NCBI RefSeq assembly: GCF_001422735.1
Contig: NZ_LMLZ01000012.1
Coordinates: forward strand, 491,941 to 555,940
DNA: 64,000 nucleotides
From: Acidovorax sp. Leaf78
GTDB lineage: Bacteria > Pseudomonadota > Gammaproteobacteria > Burkholderiales > Burkholderiaceae_C
Direction: 5' to 3'
The first letter of the stretch is position 1; each line of letters starts with the position of its first letter. The notes below the pieces were generated by a model. The model did no database searches. It saw nothing but the letters and a program-made list of their open reading frames with translations, and was not told the origin of the DNA. The translations under genes were made by a program, and so were the position numbers. Positions 8,204 through 16,358 of this stretch are shown here, in pieces.

Positions 8204-8746
8204 ATGAAGTTCGCCGCCTTCTTTCGCAACCTCAACCTGGGCCACGGCGCCGCGCCGTCGCGCGCTGAACTCGAGAGCATCTTCACGCGAGCCGGCGCCG
8301 GAGAGGCGGCATCGTTCCAGACCAACGGCACGGTGGCCTTCACCGCACGCGGTGTGCGGCCCGCGCGCCAGGTCCTGCGGGCGGTGCAGGCGATGCTGGT
8401 GCACGAGCGCGGGTTCGACGAGCCCGTCTTTCTGCGCGACATGCCCGGCCTGCTGTCCCTGCGCTTCCGCGACCCGTTTACCGGCCTGAGCAAGAGCCCG
8501 CCCGTGTACGACTTCTACGTGACCTTTCTGCACGACGACGCGCAGGTGGTGCCCGGCCTGCCGCAGAGCAACGCCCGCGGCGATGTGCAGGTGCTGCTGT
8601 ACACCGACACCGCGTTGCTGTCGGTGAGCCACGCGCACGGCCTGACCATGGGCAGCCCGAACGTGTGGGCCGAAAAGCTCTTCGGCCTGCCCGCCACCAC
8701 CCGCACCTGGGGCACGCTGTGCCGGCTGCTGGAGCGCCATGCGTGA
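8204..8746 (+). CDS. DUF1697 domain-containing protein
   Basis: 180-aa cytosolic protein matching the DUF1697 family from end to end. It opens with the family signature 'FAAFFRNLNLG', has the duplicated ferredoxin-like half ('SFQTNGTVAFTA') and ends with 'WGTLCRLLERH', where the family usually has 'RNWNTVxKL'. The biochemical role of DUF1697 is not known. It is a single gene with no obvious functional partner. The start is supported by the family N-terminus. Confidence 0.85.
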   Translation: MKFAAFFRNLNLGHGAAPSRAELESIFTRAGAGEAASFQTNGTVAFTARGVRPARQVLRAVQAMLVHERGFDEPVFLRDMPGLLSLRFRDPFTGLSKSPPVYDFYVTFLHDDAQVVPGLPQSNARGDVQVLLYTDTALLSVSHAHGLTMGSPNVWAEKLFGLPATTRTWGTLCRLLERHA

Positions 8747-8964
8747 CTGCCCGTGGAACGAACTGCCCGGGGTTTGCCTGTCTCCTTGGCCGTTTGCCCT
8801 GCGCGCAGGCTGGCAAGCTGGCGGGGCTGACTGGGCGCCTGCCGCGGCCCGCCCCCTGGGCGCTTCGGCACCGCCACAAGTCAGCGCGCACAGGGCGCCC
8901 TTCCCTGCCCCCGTTGGTGACGGGCGGTGGAGCCGGGCGTACACCACGACATCCGGAGGGCTCC

Positions 8965-9081
8965 ATGCTGTACACAGAACTTGAGATCCACGCGGCCGTG
9001 AAGCGGCTGATCCGCGAAGGCTACGCGGCGCTGACCCGGCGCCAGCAGCACATCGTGGACTCGCTCTCGGCCATCTGCTGA
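8965..9081 (+). CDS. Small ORF, 38 aa, unknown
   Basis: ATG at 8965 is preceded at a good distance by the Shine-Dalgarno-like GGAGGG (8956-8961) and ends with TGA at 9079-9081. The product begins 'MLYTELEIHAAVKRLI', is rich in Arg/Leu/Ala, predicted helical, and ends with a single Cys. It is too short for a family call. The ribosome-binding site and amphipathic helical composition favour translation, but the surrounding 218-bp gap after the DUF1697 gene is otherwise featureless. Confidence 0.4.
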   Translation: MLYTELEIHAAVKRLIREGYAALTRRQQHIVDSLSAIC

Positions 9082-9129
9082 CGCTGCTGACGCTGCGGCC
9101 AGCGTGGCCCGGCCGGTAGCGCCCAGCCG

Positions 9130-9816
9130 TTACTGCGGTGCCGGCGCCGCCGACAGCAGCCGCGCCACCCCTTCCAGGCCCATGACCTGGTGGTCGGCCC
9201 CGTCCCAGGGGCTGACGCCGGGCCGCACGGTCTGCACCGTCACCATGCCCAGCGCGCGCCCCGCGCCCAGCTCGGACAGCGGGTTGTCGCCCACCACCAG
9301 CACCTGCCGGGGTGCACACCCTTCCTGGGCCAGGATGTCCGCAAAGATGCGGCCCTTGCCGTGCGGCCCGGGCTCGTCGATCGCGTCGATCACCACGCGC
9401 TCGAACCACGGCGCAATGCCCAGCGCGTCGATCTTGCTCTGCTGCAGCCGCCGAAACCCGCTGGTCACCAGGTACTTGCGCACCGGCAAGCCGGGCAACT
9501 GGCCGATGTCGGCGTAGCCCGACAGCGGCGGGCGCATCTCCATGCGGCAAAACTCCTGCCAGCCCGCGTCGCGCATCGCGGCGCTGAAGCCGAAGCGCTC
9601 GGCCACCAGGTCGAAGGCCGTGTACCAGCACTCGCCAATGGCTTCTTCCAGCACCTCGGGCGACAGGGTGCCCTGGTTGGCCTTACGGATGGCCACGAAG
9701 GCCGACTCGAACAGCGTGCCCATGGCGCGGGCGTCCAGCAGGCAGTTGTCCAGATCAAAAATCGCCACGGTGCAGGGCTTGCGGTGGGCGGGCACGAGGG
9801 GGATGGGCTCAGTCAT
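9130..9816 (-). CDS. HAD-superfamily (subfamily IA) hydrolase
   Basis: 228-aa phosphatase-like protein. Motif I is 'FDLDNCLLDAR' (nucleophile and acid/base Asp pair; the usual GT is replaced by NC), followed by a helical cap, motif II 'YLVTSGFRRL', a Lys at 'QQSKIDALGI' and motif IV 'VLVVGDNPLSELGAGRALGM'. The overall plan resembles pyrimidine 5'-nucleotidase/phosphoglycolate-type HADs; the substrate is unknown. It lies 31 bp downstream of the ABC ATPase on the same strand and is probably cotranscribed with it and the two-component genes. Confidence 0.85.
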   Translation of the reverse strand: MTEPIPLVPAHRKPCTVAIFDLDNCLLDARAMGTLFESAFVAIRKANQGTLSPEVLEEAIGECWYTAFDLVAERFGFSAAMRDAGWQEFCRMEMRPPLSGYADIGQLPGLPVRKYLVTSGFRRLQQSKIDALGIAPWFERVVIDAIDEPGPHGKGRIFADILAQEGCAPRQVLVVGDNPLSELGAGRALGMVTVQTVRPGVSPWDGADHQVMGLEGVARLLSAAPAPQ

Positions 9817-9847
9817 TGCGGGGTTCGTTGTTGCAGTTCATCTGGGT

Positions 9848-10954
9848 CTAGCCAGCCACCACGGACACGCCGTGGTCCGCCAGCGTCAGGCTCACCGGCG
9901 CGCCCACATCCAGCGGTGCCTTGACCAGGGGCGAGACGACGAAGATCTCGCCCAGCGCGCTGGCAAACGTGTATTCCATGATGCTGCCCAGGTAGGTGCG
10001 CTTGGTCAGCCGGGCGGCCAGGCCCGCCGTGGTGGCCGGGCCGATGATCCAGGCCTCGGGCCGCACGGCGATCTTCACGGGGCCGGACGGCAGCGAGGGC
10101 GGAGACGGCACGCGCAGCGGGCCCAGGTCGGCATGGCCCGGGGCGCCGCCATCCGCATGGCTTCGCTGGCTGGCTTGGTTGGTGCCCTCGAACAGCATGG
10201 CCTCGCCCATGAAGCCGGCCACGAACTCCGACGCGGGCTGCTCGTACAGCTCGCTGGGCGCGCCGCGCTGGGCGATGGCGCCCTTGTTCATCACGATGAT
10301 CTGGTCGCTGACCGCCAATGCCTCGCTCTGGTCGTGCGTCACGTACGCCACGGTGAGCGACAGCCGCTGCTGCAGCGTGCGGATCTCTTCGCGCATCGCG
10401 CGGCGCAGGCGGGCGTCCAGGTTGGACAGCGGCTCGTCGAACAGCAGCACCGCCGGCTCCAGCGCCAGCGCCCGGGCGAGCGCCACCCGCTGCTGCTGGC
10501 CGCCCGACAGCTCCGCGGGCCGGCGCTGGTCCAGCCCGTGCAGGCCCACGGTATCCAGCATGGCGCGCGCCTTCTCGCGCACCTGGGCCTTGCCCAGGCC
10601 CGACATGCGCAGGCCATAGCACACGTTGTCGATCACGTTCATGTGCGGAAACAGCGCGTAGCTCTGGAACACCAGGCTCACATTGCGCTGGGCCGGGCCC
10701 AGGGTGGTCACGTCGTGGCCGTCGATGAAAATGCGCCCGGCCGTAGGCGACTCCAGCCCGGCGATCATGCGCAGCGTGGTGGTCTTGCCGCAGCCCGACG
10801 GCCCGAGGATGGTGGTGAGCGTGCCTCGGGGCACGGCAAAGCTGATGTGGTCCACCACCAACGGGTCGCTGTCGGCGGGGCCAAAGCGCTTGCACACGCC
10901 CTGGAACTCGATGCCGTGGGACGCCAGGGGCGGTGGGAATGAAGACAGGGTCAT
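9848..10954 (-). CDS. ABC transporter ATP-binding protein (FbpC/PotA type)
   Basis: 368-aa ATPase of an importer of the iron(III)/polyamine/sulfate class: Walker A 'GPSGCGKTTTL', Q-loop 'SLVFQSYALFPHM', signature 'LSGGQQQRVALARALALEP', Walker B 'VLLFDEPLSNLD', switch His in 'VTHDQSEALAVSD', and a C-terminal TOBE-like regulatory region (after residue ~250). No permease or binding-protein gene is adjacent, so it is an orphan ATPase or serves a transporter encoded elsewhere. It begins 13 bp after the histidine kinase stop, with GAGGA as ribosome-binding site, which places it in the two-component operon. Confidence 0.9.
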   Translation of the reverse strand: MTLSSFPPPLASHGIEFQGVCKRFGPADSDPLVVDHISFAVPRGTLTTILGPSGCGKTTTLRMIAGLESPTAGRIFIDGHDVTTLGPAQRNVSLVFQSYALFPHMNVIDNVCYGLRMSGLGKAQVREKARAMLDTVGLHGLDQRRPAELSGGQQQRVALARALALEPAVLLFDEPLSNLDARLRRAMREEIRTLQQRLSLTVAYVTHDQSEALAVSDQIIVMNKGAIAQRGAPSELYEQPASEFVAGFMGEAMLFEGTNQASQRSHADGGAPGHADLGPLRVPSPPSLPSGPVKIAVRPEAWIIGPATTAGLAARLTKRTYLGSIMEYTFASALGEIFVVSPLVKAPLDVGAPVSLTLADHGVSVVAG

Positions 10955-10967
10955 AGCAGTGGTTTCC

Positions 10968-12446
10968 TCAGGCAGGCGCGGCGCCTGGCGCTGCCGGCAG
11001 GCCGCCCGGGGCCAGCGTGGCGCCGGTGTCCCCCGGCGCCGCCGACGGCCCCCAGGTCACGAGTGCATCCACGCCCACCACCCGCCCCGCGTCCTGCCGG
11101 TTGAACAGGGTGACCTCGGCGCCCATCGACTCGGCGATCTGCTTGCAGATCGACAGGCCCAGGCCCACGCCGCCCTTGCCCGCAGAAAACGGCTGGAACA
11201 GGCGCTGGCGCACCCCGTCCTCGATGCCGGGGCCTTCGTCCCACACCAGCATTTCGCGCCAGCCGGTGCTGTCGCGCAGCAGCACGCCCAGCCGGCCGTG
11301 CGCCGGTGTGTGGTGAATGGCGTTGGCCAGCAGGTTGCGCATCAGCTCGCCCAGCAAGGCAGCGTCGCCGGGCACTGAGAGGTCAGGCCCCTCCAGCGCA
11401 AAGTCCAGGCGCTTGGCGGCGATCAGCGGTGCCAGCTCCATCACCGCCTCGCGCGCCACGGCGTTCAGGTCCACGCAGGGCAGCTCGCCCATGCGCTTGA
11501 GCTGCTCCACCTTGCTCAGGCTGAGCAGTTGGTTGGCCAGGCCCGAGGCCCTGTCCACCGTGTGCAGCATCTGCTGCAAGGCGTCGGCCGGCAACACGTC
11601 GCCATGGATGGCCGACTGCAGCTGCGTGCGCAGCACCGCCATGGGGGTGCGAAGCTGGTGCGTGGCGTCGGCCAGAAAGCGCCGCTGCTCCTCGATCCAG
11701 CGGCTTTGCCCCGCCTGCAGCGTGCGCAGGTGCACCACGGCAGGCGCCAGTTCCGACGGCCCTTCGTACGGCGCCACGGCCGCGCCCGCCGGCCGCTCCA
11801 GCGACGCATCCGCGCGGCGCAGCCAGGCGGACGCCACATGCGCCAGCGCCACCGACACGGCGCTCATCGCCAGCGCCAGGGCGTAGACGGCGCGCAAGAC
11901 CGGGTTGTCCAGCATCTGCCCCGCGGTGGGCAGGCGCTCGTTCCAGCGGCGCGCCACCTGCCGCACGACGGGCTCGCCGCCAGCGGCAACCCCTGCGGGC
12001 TGGTACAGCGTGGCGCCCACGCGGGCCAGTTGGCCATCAATCTCTGCCAGGTAGAAGTGCACCTGCCCGGGCGCGCCGAGTTCGTGCACCGACAGCAAGG
12101 GCGGCACCGCCGCGCTGCCGGCCAGGCGCTCGCCGCCCAGCCGGGTCTCGCGCAGCCACTGCGGCCGGACCGATGGGGTGGCGTAGGCTGGCGCACCGGT
12201 ATCGGCGTCGCTGTCGGTGCCCTGCCCTGTGGGCCAGGCCAGCAGGGCCACGCGCAGGGTGTTGTCCTGCCAGTCGGCATTGGTACGCATCTGTTGCACC
12301 GCATGCACGCCGATGAACAGCGCCACCAGGCCCCACAGCGCCGCCAGCGGCCACACCACCAGCAGCCGCCGCAGCGAGCCGCCGCGCGGCTGCCAGCGCT
12401 TTGGCCCATGCCACGCACCCCACCGGCGCCGCAGCCACAGCGTCAC
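10968..12446 (-). CDS. Sensor histidine kinase (TctE-like)
   Basis: Membrane sensor kinase, 492 aa from GTG 12446, whose GTG overlaps the TGA of the response regulator (GTGA). An in-frame ATG at 12491 would overlap the regulator by 49 bp and is less likely. Two membrane segments (about residues 28-47 and 186-205) bracket a ~140-residue periplasmic domain of the 2CSK_N type. The H-box is 'LADATHQLRTPMAVLRTQL' (phospho-acceptor His263). N-box 'NLLANAIHHTP', G1 'VWDEGPGI' and G2 'GGVGLGLSICKQI' complete a functional ATPase domain. TctE-type kinases usually sense tricarboxylates and control a transporter; the following ABC ATPase fits a transport role, but the ligand is not known. Confidence 0.88.
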   Translation of the reverse strand: MTLWLRRRWGAWHGPKRWQPRGGSLRRLLVVWPLAALWGLVALFIGVHAVQQMRTNADWQDNTLRVALLAWPTGQGTDSDADTGAPAYATPSVRPQWLRETRLGGERLAGSAAVPPLLSVHELGAPGQVHFYLAEIDGQLARVGATLYQPAGVAAGGEPVVRQVARRWNERLPTAGQMLDNPVLRAVYALALAMSAVSVALAHVASAWLRRADASLERPAGAAVAPYEGPSELAPAVVHLRTLQAGQSRWIEEQRRFLADATHQLRTPMAVLRTQLQSAIHGDVLPADALQQMLHTVDRASGLANQLLSLSKVEQLKRMGELPCVDLNAVAREAVMELAPLIAAKRLDFALEGPDLSVPGDAALLGELMRNLLANAIHHTPAHGRLGVLLRDSTGWREMLVWDEGPGIEDGVRQRLFQPFSAGKGGVGLGLSICKQIAESMGAEVTLFNRQDAGRVVGVDALVTWGPSAAPGDTGATLAPGGLPAAPGAAPA

Positions 12447-13144
12447 CGGGGCGCCCCGCCCTTTTGCGCGGCCATGCTGTCGCCGTCGCACAGCAGGTAG
12501 CCCACGCCGCGCAGGGTCACGATCTCGGCATTGGTGCCCACCAGCTTCTTGCGCAGGCGGTGTACGACCACCTCCACCGCGTCGGCCTGCACCTGCTGCT
12601 CGCCCGTGTCGGCAAACACCTGTGTGCGCAGCTCTTCCTTGCTCACCACCCGGTCCACGCGGGACATCAGCAGCCGCAGCAGTTCGGCCTCGCGCTGCGA
12701 CAGGTCCAGCGGCAGCGCATCGTTGTAGAACACCCCGGTGCCGGGCTCGCGGTACAGCGCGCCGCAGCGCAACTGCCCGTCGCGCCCCACCCGCCGCGTG
12801 AGCGCCCGAAGGCGCGCCACCAGCTCGTCCAGGTCGAACGGCTTGGCCAGGTAGTCATCGGCGCCCGCCTCCAGCCCCGCGATCCGGTCCGTGACCGCCG
12901 CGCGGGCCGTGAGCGCCAGCACAGGCGTGGTGCTGCCGCCGTCGCGCAGGCGGCGCAGCACCTCCAGGCCGTCCAGCCCGGGCAGCGACAGGTCGAGCGT
13001 GATCACGTCGAACACGGTGCGACGGGCTGCCGCCAGCGCCTCCTTGCCGTCCGCGCAGCACAGCACCTCGAAGCCGCGCGCCGCCAGGCTGCGGCTCAGG
13101 GCGCCGGCCAGATCAAAATCGTCTTCGACCAAGAGGAGTTTCAT
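12443..13144 (-). CDS. OmpR/PhoB-family response regulator (TctD-like)
   Basis: 233 aa from ATG 13144; the frame extends upstream to 13255 but the receiver domain begins exactly here ('MKLLLVEDDFDLAGAL'). The phospho-acceptor is Asp51 ('ITLDLSLPGLDG'), the switch Thr is in 'VLALTARA' and the conserved Lys in 'DDYLAKPFDLDEL'. The C-terminal winged helix has 'LSQREAELLRLLMSR' and 'VVVHRLRKKL...TLRGVGYLL', typical of OmpR. It is the partner of the overlapping kinase. GAAAGC direct repeats and a 10-bp palindrome just upstream may be its own binding site. Confidence 0.92.
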   Translation of the reverse strand: MKLLLVEDDFDLAGALSRSLAARGFEVLCCADGKEALAAARRTVFDVITLDLSLPGLDGLEVLRRLRDGGSTTPVLALTARAAVTDRIAGLEAGADDYLAKPFDLDELVARLRALTRRVGRDGQLRCGALYREPGTGVFYNDALPLDLSQREAELLRLLMSRVDRVVSKEELRTQVFADTGEQQVQADAVEVVVHRLRKKLVGTNAEIVTLRGVGYLLCDGDSMAAQKGGAPR

Positions 13145-13185
13145 AAGCAGGGGATCATGCCGCGTGCGCACAGGGGCTGCCATTG

Positions 13186-13222
13186 TGCTTTCACCAAGGG
13201 CGGGTGAAAGCAAGTCGAAAGC
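13186..13222. promoter_or_regulatory. Palindrome plus GAAAGC direct repeats upstream of the response regulator
   Basis: Perfect 10-bp inverted repeat TGCTTTCACC (13186-13195) / GGTGAAAGCA (13203-13212), 42 bp upstream of the regulator start. The right arm also belongs to a direct repeat GAAAGC (13206-13211 and 13217-13222) with an 11-bp period, the spacing typical of OmpR-family sites. Autoregulation is an inference. Confidence 0.4.
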
Positions 13223-13276
13223 GGGTGGACCAGATGAGATGCACGACAAGGCCACCGGTTGGCCTGCTACGGTGCA

Positions 13277-13585
13277 CTACCCGCCGCTGCAAGCGCCCAG
13301 CCGCTCCCTCACCCTCTCCACCTCCTGAGCCACCCGTGCGCCCAGGCCCTGGACAGTGAACGGGCCCGCGATCAGCACCGCGTTGTTATTGTCGGACGAT
13401 GCACACAGCTGGATGCGGTTGGGCTGGCCGTCGGCACCGAAGAGAACACGCAGCACGCGGGAACTGCGCGCCGGATGCCACTCCACAGTTTTATAGAAGT
13501 AGGTGCGCGACACAGAGTTGACCGCCGGCTCCGGCACCAGCCCTGCGGTTGCCACCAGCCAGTCATGCAGCTGCTGGCGCGTCAT
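13277..13585 (-). CDS. Hypothetical protein, 102 aa
   Basis: Begins at ATG 13585, 13 bp after the MAPEG gene stop, and reads 'MTRQQLHDWLVATAGL...'. The centre ('SRTYFYKTVEWHPARSSR', 'VLRVLFGADGQPNRIQLCAS') predicts a beta-rich segment and the C-terminus a helix ('RVAQEVERVRERL'). I recognise no family. Longer in-frame starts run antisense to nothing useful and overlap the MAPEG gene, so I reject them. The ribosome-binding site is weak, and translation may be coupled to the MAPEG gene. Confidence 0.6.
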   Translation of the reverse strand: MTRQQLHDWLVATAGLVPEPAVNSVSRTYFYKTVEWHPARSSRVLRVLFGADGQPNRIQLCASSDNNNAVLIAGPFTVQGLGARVAQEVERVRERLGACSGG

Positions 13586-13598
13586 GGTCTGCTGCAAG

Positions 13599-14021
13599 CT
13601 AACGGCCCACCAGACCGGACTGCCCGGCCACCAGCCAGCCCCACATGCCCAGCACCGCCAGAAAGTTGATGGTGAAGACCAGGCCGCGCAAGCGCACGTT
13701 GGTCGTCCCCACCTGCACGACGCTGTGCGCAACCCGCCCCGCGATGAACACCCACGCCAGCGCAAGCTGCACTCCGTCGACCGCCTGGAGTTGCCACAGC
13801 ACCAGGCAAGCGGCGTAGAAAAACAGCGGCCACTCGAACTGGTTGGAGAGATTGGCGCTCACCCTGCGCTCCAGCGCCGCCCAGGGGTTGGAGCCATCGG
13901 CGCTGCGGCCAATGCCCCAGACCGACGGGGCGCGCACTGCGGTGAGCAGCATGTAGAGCACCGTGGCAAGGGCGACGTGCAGTGCCATGGGGTAGAGCAA
14001 CAGGTGGGAAAGGTGGGACAT
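13599..14021 (-). CDS. MAPEG-family membrane protein
   Basis: 140-aa integral membrane protein with four hydrophobic helices, the size and plan of bacterial MAPEG proteins (glutathione/eicosanoid-metabolism relatives). Family features are 'LSNQFEWPLFFYAACLVLW' (helix 2, with the Glu-Trp pair) and 'VFIAGRVAHSVVQVGTTNVR' (helix 3, with the Arg-x-x-His motif). Start at ATG 14021 gives the normal family length; the longer ORF into the LysR gene is an out-of-frame shadow. It is followed closely by a 102-aa hypothetical gene. Confidence 0.85.
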   Translation of the reverse strand: MSHLSHLLLYPMALHVALATVLYMLLTAVRAPSVWGIGRSADGSNPWAALERRVSANLSNQFEWPLFFYAACLVLWQLQAVDGVQLALAWVFIAGRVAHSVVQVGTTNVRLRGLVFTINFLAVLGMWGWLVAGQSGLVGR

Positions 14022-14116
14022 GGTGGGGCGCGGCGAAGGGATGACAAAAAACCAGTGTCGGCGATTGTGCGTTGGCAAGCTGCATGTTTGCGGTATGGCG
14101 CCTGCACCCCGCCGCA

Positions 14117-15049
14117 TCAGTGGCCAGCCTGGAACGGGCGCTCGGACGCCAGTGGCTCCCTGTCGAGCAGGCAGTCGATCAACGCGGCCAGGGCCGGCGA
14201 CGGGTGCCGCCGGTTCGAGTAGTAGAGAAACAGGCCGGGACGCGTGACGGACCAATCGGCGAGGACCTGCACGAGCCGCCCCTGGCGCAGGTGCTCGTCC
14301 ATCTGGTCGCGTTCGAACACATAGGCGATCCCCAGCCCTTGCAGGGCCGCGGCCACCCCCAGGTCCGAATGGTTGGTGACCAGAGGCCCGTCCACAGCCA
14401 CCTCCACGCGTTTTCCGGCCTGCTCGAACTCCCACCGGTAGGCGCTGCCATCGGCCTGCAGGCGCCAGTTGATGCAGGCATGGTGATGCAGGTCGTCGGG
14501 GGACTGGGGCACGCCGCGTCGCGCTAGGTAGTCTCTGGACGCAACGGCAATCATGTGGATGTCCGGGGTCAGGCGCACGGCAATCATGTCCTTCTCCAGC
14601 CGCCCGCCCACGCGAATCCCGGCATCGAAACGCCCCGCCACGATATCGCTCAAGCCGTCGTCCACCACGATGTCCAGCTGCACATCCGGGTGCGCCCGGT
14701 GAAACCGCCCCAGCCGCGGCGCAATGACCTGGCGGGCCGCCATGCCCAGGGTGTTGATGCGCAGTTTTCCGCGCATCTGGCCGGCCGCCGCGCTGGCCTC
14801 GGCCACGGCATCGGCCATGTCCCGAAACAAGGGCGCCAGTCGCGCGTACAGAAGGTCTCCCGTGGGCGTGGGCGCCACGCTGCGCGTGGTGCGGTTGAGC
14901 AGCCGGGCGCCCATGCGGGCTTCGAGCAGGCGGATGGTCTGGCTCAACGCCGACGGCGACAGGCCCAGGTGTTCCGCCGCCCGGGCAAAGCTCGCCCGCT
15001 CCACCACTGCGGCAAAGGCCTTCAGTTCCGCAAACTCCGCTCCACGCAT
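14117..15049 (-). CDS. LysR-family transcriptional regulator
   Basis: 310 aa with an N-terminal winged helix ('FAELKAFAAVVERASFARAA', 'LGLSPSALSQTIRLLE', 'LLNRTTRSVAPT') and a C-terminal periplasmic-binding-like effector domain ('IVVDDGLSDIVAGRFDAGIR', 'QGLGIAYVFERD'). This matches the LysR subgroup (CrgA/PP_2826-like) that sits divergently from oxidoreductase genes. It is transcribed away from the NTF2-like/SDR pair across a 101-bp shared promoter region, which contains ATTCGT twice (15055-15060 and 15074-15079). The likely target is that pair. Confidence 0.92.
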   Translation of the reverse strand: MRGAEFAELKAFAAVVERASFARAAEHLGLSPSALSQTIRLLEARMGARLLNRTTRSVAPTPTGDLLYARLAPLFRDMADAVAEASAAAGQMRGKLRINTLGMAARQVIAPRLGRFHRAHPDVQLDIVVDDGLSDIVAGRFDAGIRVGGRLEKDMIAVRLTPDIHMIAVASRDYLARRGVPQSPDDLHHHACINWRLQADGSAYRWEFEQAGKRVEVAVDGPLVTNHSDLGVAAALQGLGIAYVFERDQMDEHLRQGRLVQVLADWSVTRPGLFLYYSNRRHPSPALAALIDCLLDREPLASERPFQAGH

Positions 15050-15150
15050 TGTGTATTCGTTTCTACATAGCTCATTCGTATTCTAGGCCATTCACTAAAC
15101 TCTTCAGAGGCGTCAATCTCACGGCTTCCACCACTCAGGAGTTTGTCGCC

Positions 15151-15480
15151 ATGACCAAATTGCACCTTCCCGACCCCATTGCCGCCTATTTCGCGGCCGA
15201 CAGGCAGAGCTCCGAAGCCCTGGCCCAGTGCTTCACGCCAGGGGCCGTCGTCCAGGATGAGGGCCACACCCACCAAGGCCGCGAGGCCATCGCGGCGTGG
15301 CGCACAGCAGCGTCTGCCAAGTACACGTACACGGCCAGCCCTGTGGCGCTGGAGCAGCACCACGGGCAGCACGTGGTGACGAGCCGTGTGGAGGGCAACT
15401 TCCCTGGCAGCCCGTTGGACCTGCGCTACTACTTTCGCCTCGAGCGTGGCCTGATCGCCTCGCTGGAGGTCACGGTATGA
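15151..15480 (+). CDS. NTF2/SnoaL-like protein
   Basis: 109-aa small cone-fold protein ('AAYFAADRQSSEALAQCFT', 'PGAVVQDEGHTHQGREAIAA', 'VTSRVEGNFPGSPLDLRYYF'), the nuclear transport factor 2-like family that includes ketosteroid isomerases and polyketide cyclases. Start at ATG 15151 follows CAGGAG (15136-15141); the frame opens further upstream, but into the promoter region. It overlaps the SDR gene by 4 bp (ATGA). The two products probably act on the same small carbonyl compound under control of the divergent LysR. Confidence 0.85.
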   Translation: MTKLHLPDPIAAYFAADRQSSEALAQCFTPGAVVQDEGHTHQGREAIAAWRTAASAKYTYTASPVALEQHHGQHVVTSRVEGNFPGSPLDLRYYFRLERGLIASLEVTV

Positions 15481-16259
15481 GCTTCGACCTTCAACTGCAA
15501 GGGCAACGCGCCCTGATCACCGGCGGCACCAAAGGGGTCGGAGCCGCCGTCGTCAGCGCGCTGCGCAGTGCGGGTGCGCAGGTCATGGCCACCGCGCGCG
15601 CGGTGCCTGTGCAACCGGCCGACGGCGTGCTCTATGTGGCAGCCGACATCACCACCGCGCAGGGCGTGGAAACAGTCGCCCAATCGGTGTTGCAGCACTG
15701 GGGCAGTGTCGATACTTTGGTCAACGTGGTGGGCGGCTCCAGCGCCCCGGGCGGCGGCTTTGCCGCGCTGGACGATGTGCAGTGGTTCAGCGAAATCAAC
15801 CAGAACCTGATGCCGGCCGTGCGGCTGGACCGCGCCCTGCTGCCCGGCATGCTGGCCCGCGGCTCGGGCGTCATCGTCCACGTCAGCTCCATCCAGCGGC
15901 TGCTGCCGCTGCCGGAATCCACCACCGCCTACGCGGCGGCCAAGGCGGCGTTGTCCACGTACAGCAAAGCGTTGTCGAAAGAGGTCACGCCCCAGGGCGT
16001 GCGGGTGCTGAGCGTCGCTCCCGGCTGGATCGAGACCGAGGCCTCGGTGGCACTGGCCCAGCGCCTGGCCGATCAGGCCGGTACCGACTACGCGGGCGGG
16101 CAACGGATCATCATGCAGTCGCTCGGCGGCATCCCGCTCGGCCGGCCAGCTAGGCCGCAGGAAGTGGCAGACCTGATCACCTTCCTGGTCTCGCCGAGGG
16201 CCGCAGCGATCTCGGGCTCGGAGCACATCATCGATGGGGGCACGGTGCCTACGGTGTAG
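15477..16259 (+). CDS. SDR-family oxidoreductase
   Basis: 260-aa classical short-chain dehydrogenase: Rossmann motif 'ALITGGTKGVGAAVV', 'DTLVNVVGG' (NNAG-equivalent), catalytic Ser in 'IVHVSSIQ', Tyr/Lys in 'TTAYAAAKAALS', and C-terminal 'ISGSEHIIDGGTVPTV'. NAD(P)H-dependent; the substrate is unknown. The start ATG overlaps the stop of the NTF2-like gene (ATGA at 15477-15480), so the two are translationally coupled. It converges with the roadblock-domain gene. Confidence 0.92.
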   Translation: MSFDLQLQGQRALITGGTKGVGAAVVSALRSAGAQVMATARAVPVQPADGVLYVAADITTAQGVETVAQSVLQHWGSVDTLVNVVGGSSAPGGGFAALDDVQWFSEINQNLMPAVRLDRALLPGMLARGSGVIVHVSSIQRLLPLPESTTAYAAAKAALSTYSKALSKEVTPQGVRVLSVAPGWIETEASVALAQRLADQAGTDYAGGQRIIMQSLGGIPLGRPARPQEVADLITFLVSPRAAAISGSEHIIDGGTVPTV

Positions 16260-16358
16260 AGGGGCGCCGGTAGCGGGCGCATCACAAGCGGCAACACAGC
16301 GGCCGCTGTTGCGGCCCGGTCAATGCGGACTGTGGGTGTTGTGGCCAGACACGGGGTC

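Noticed and set aside
16285..16320. Palindrome around CAGCGGCCGCTG as an intrinsic terminator after the SDR gene
   Set aside because: A stem is possible but there is no T-tract on either strand, so I did not list it as a terminator.
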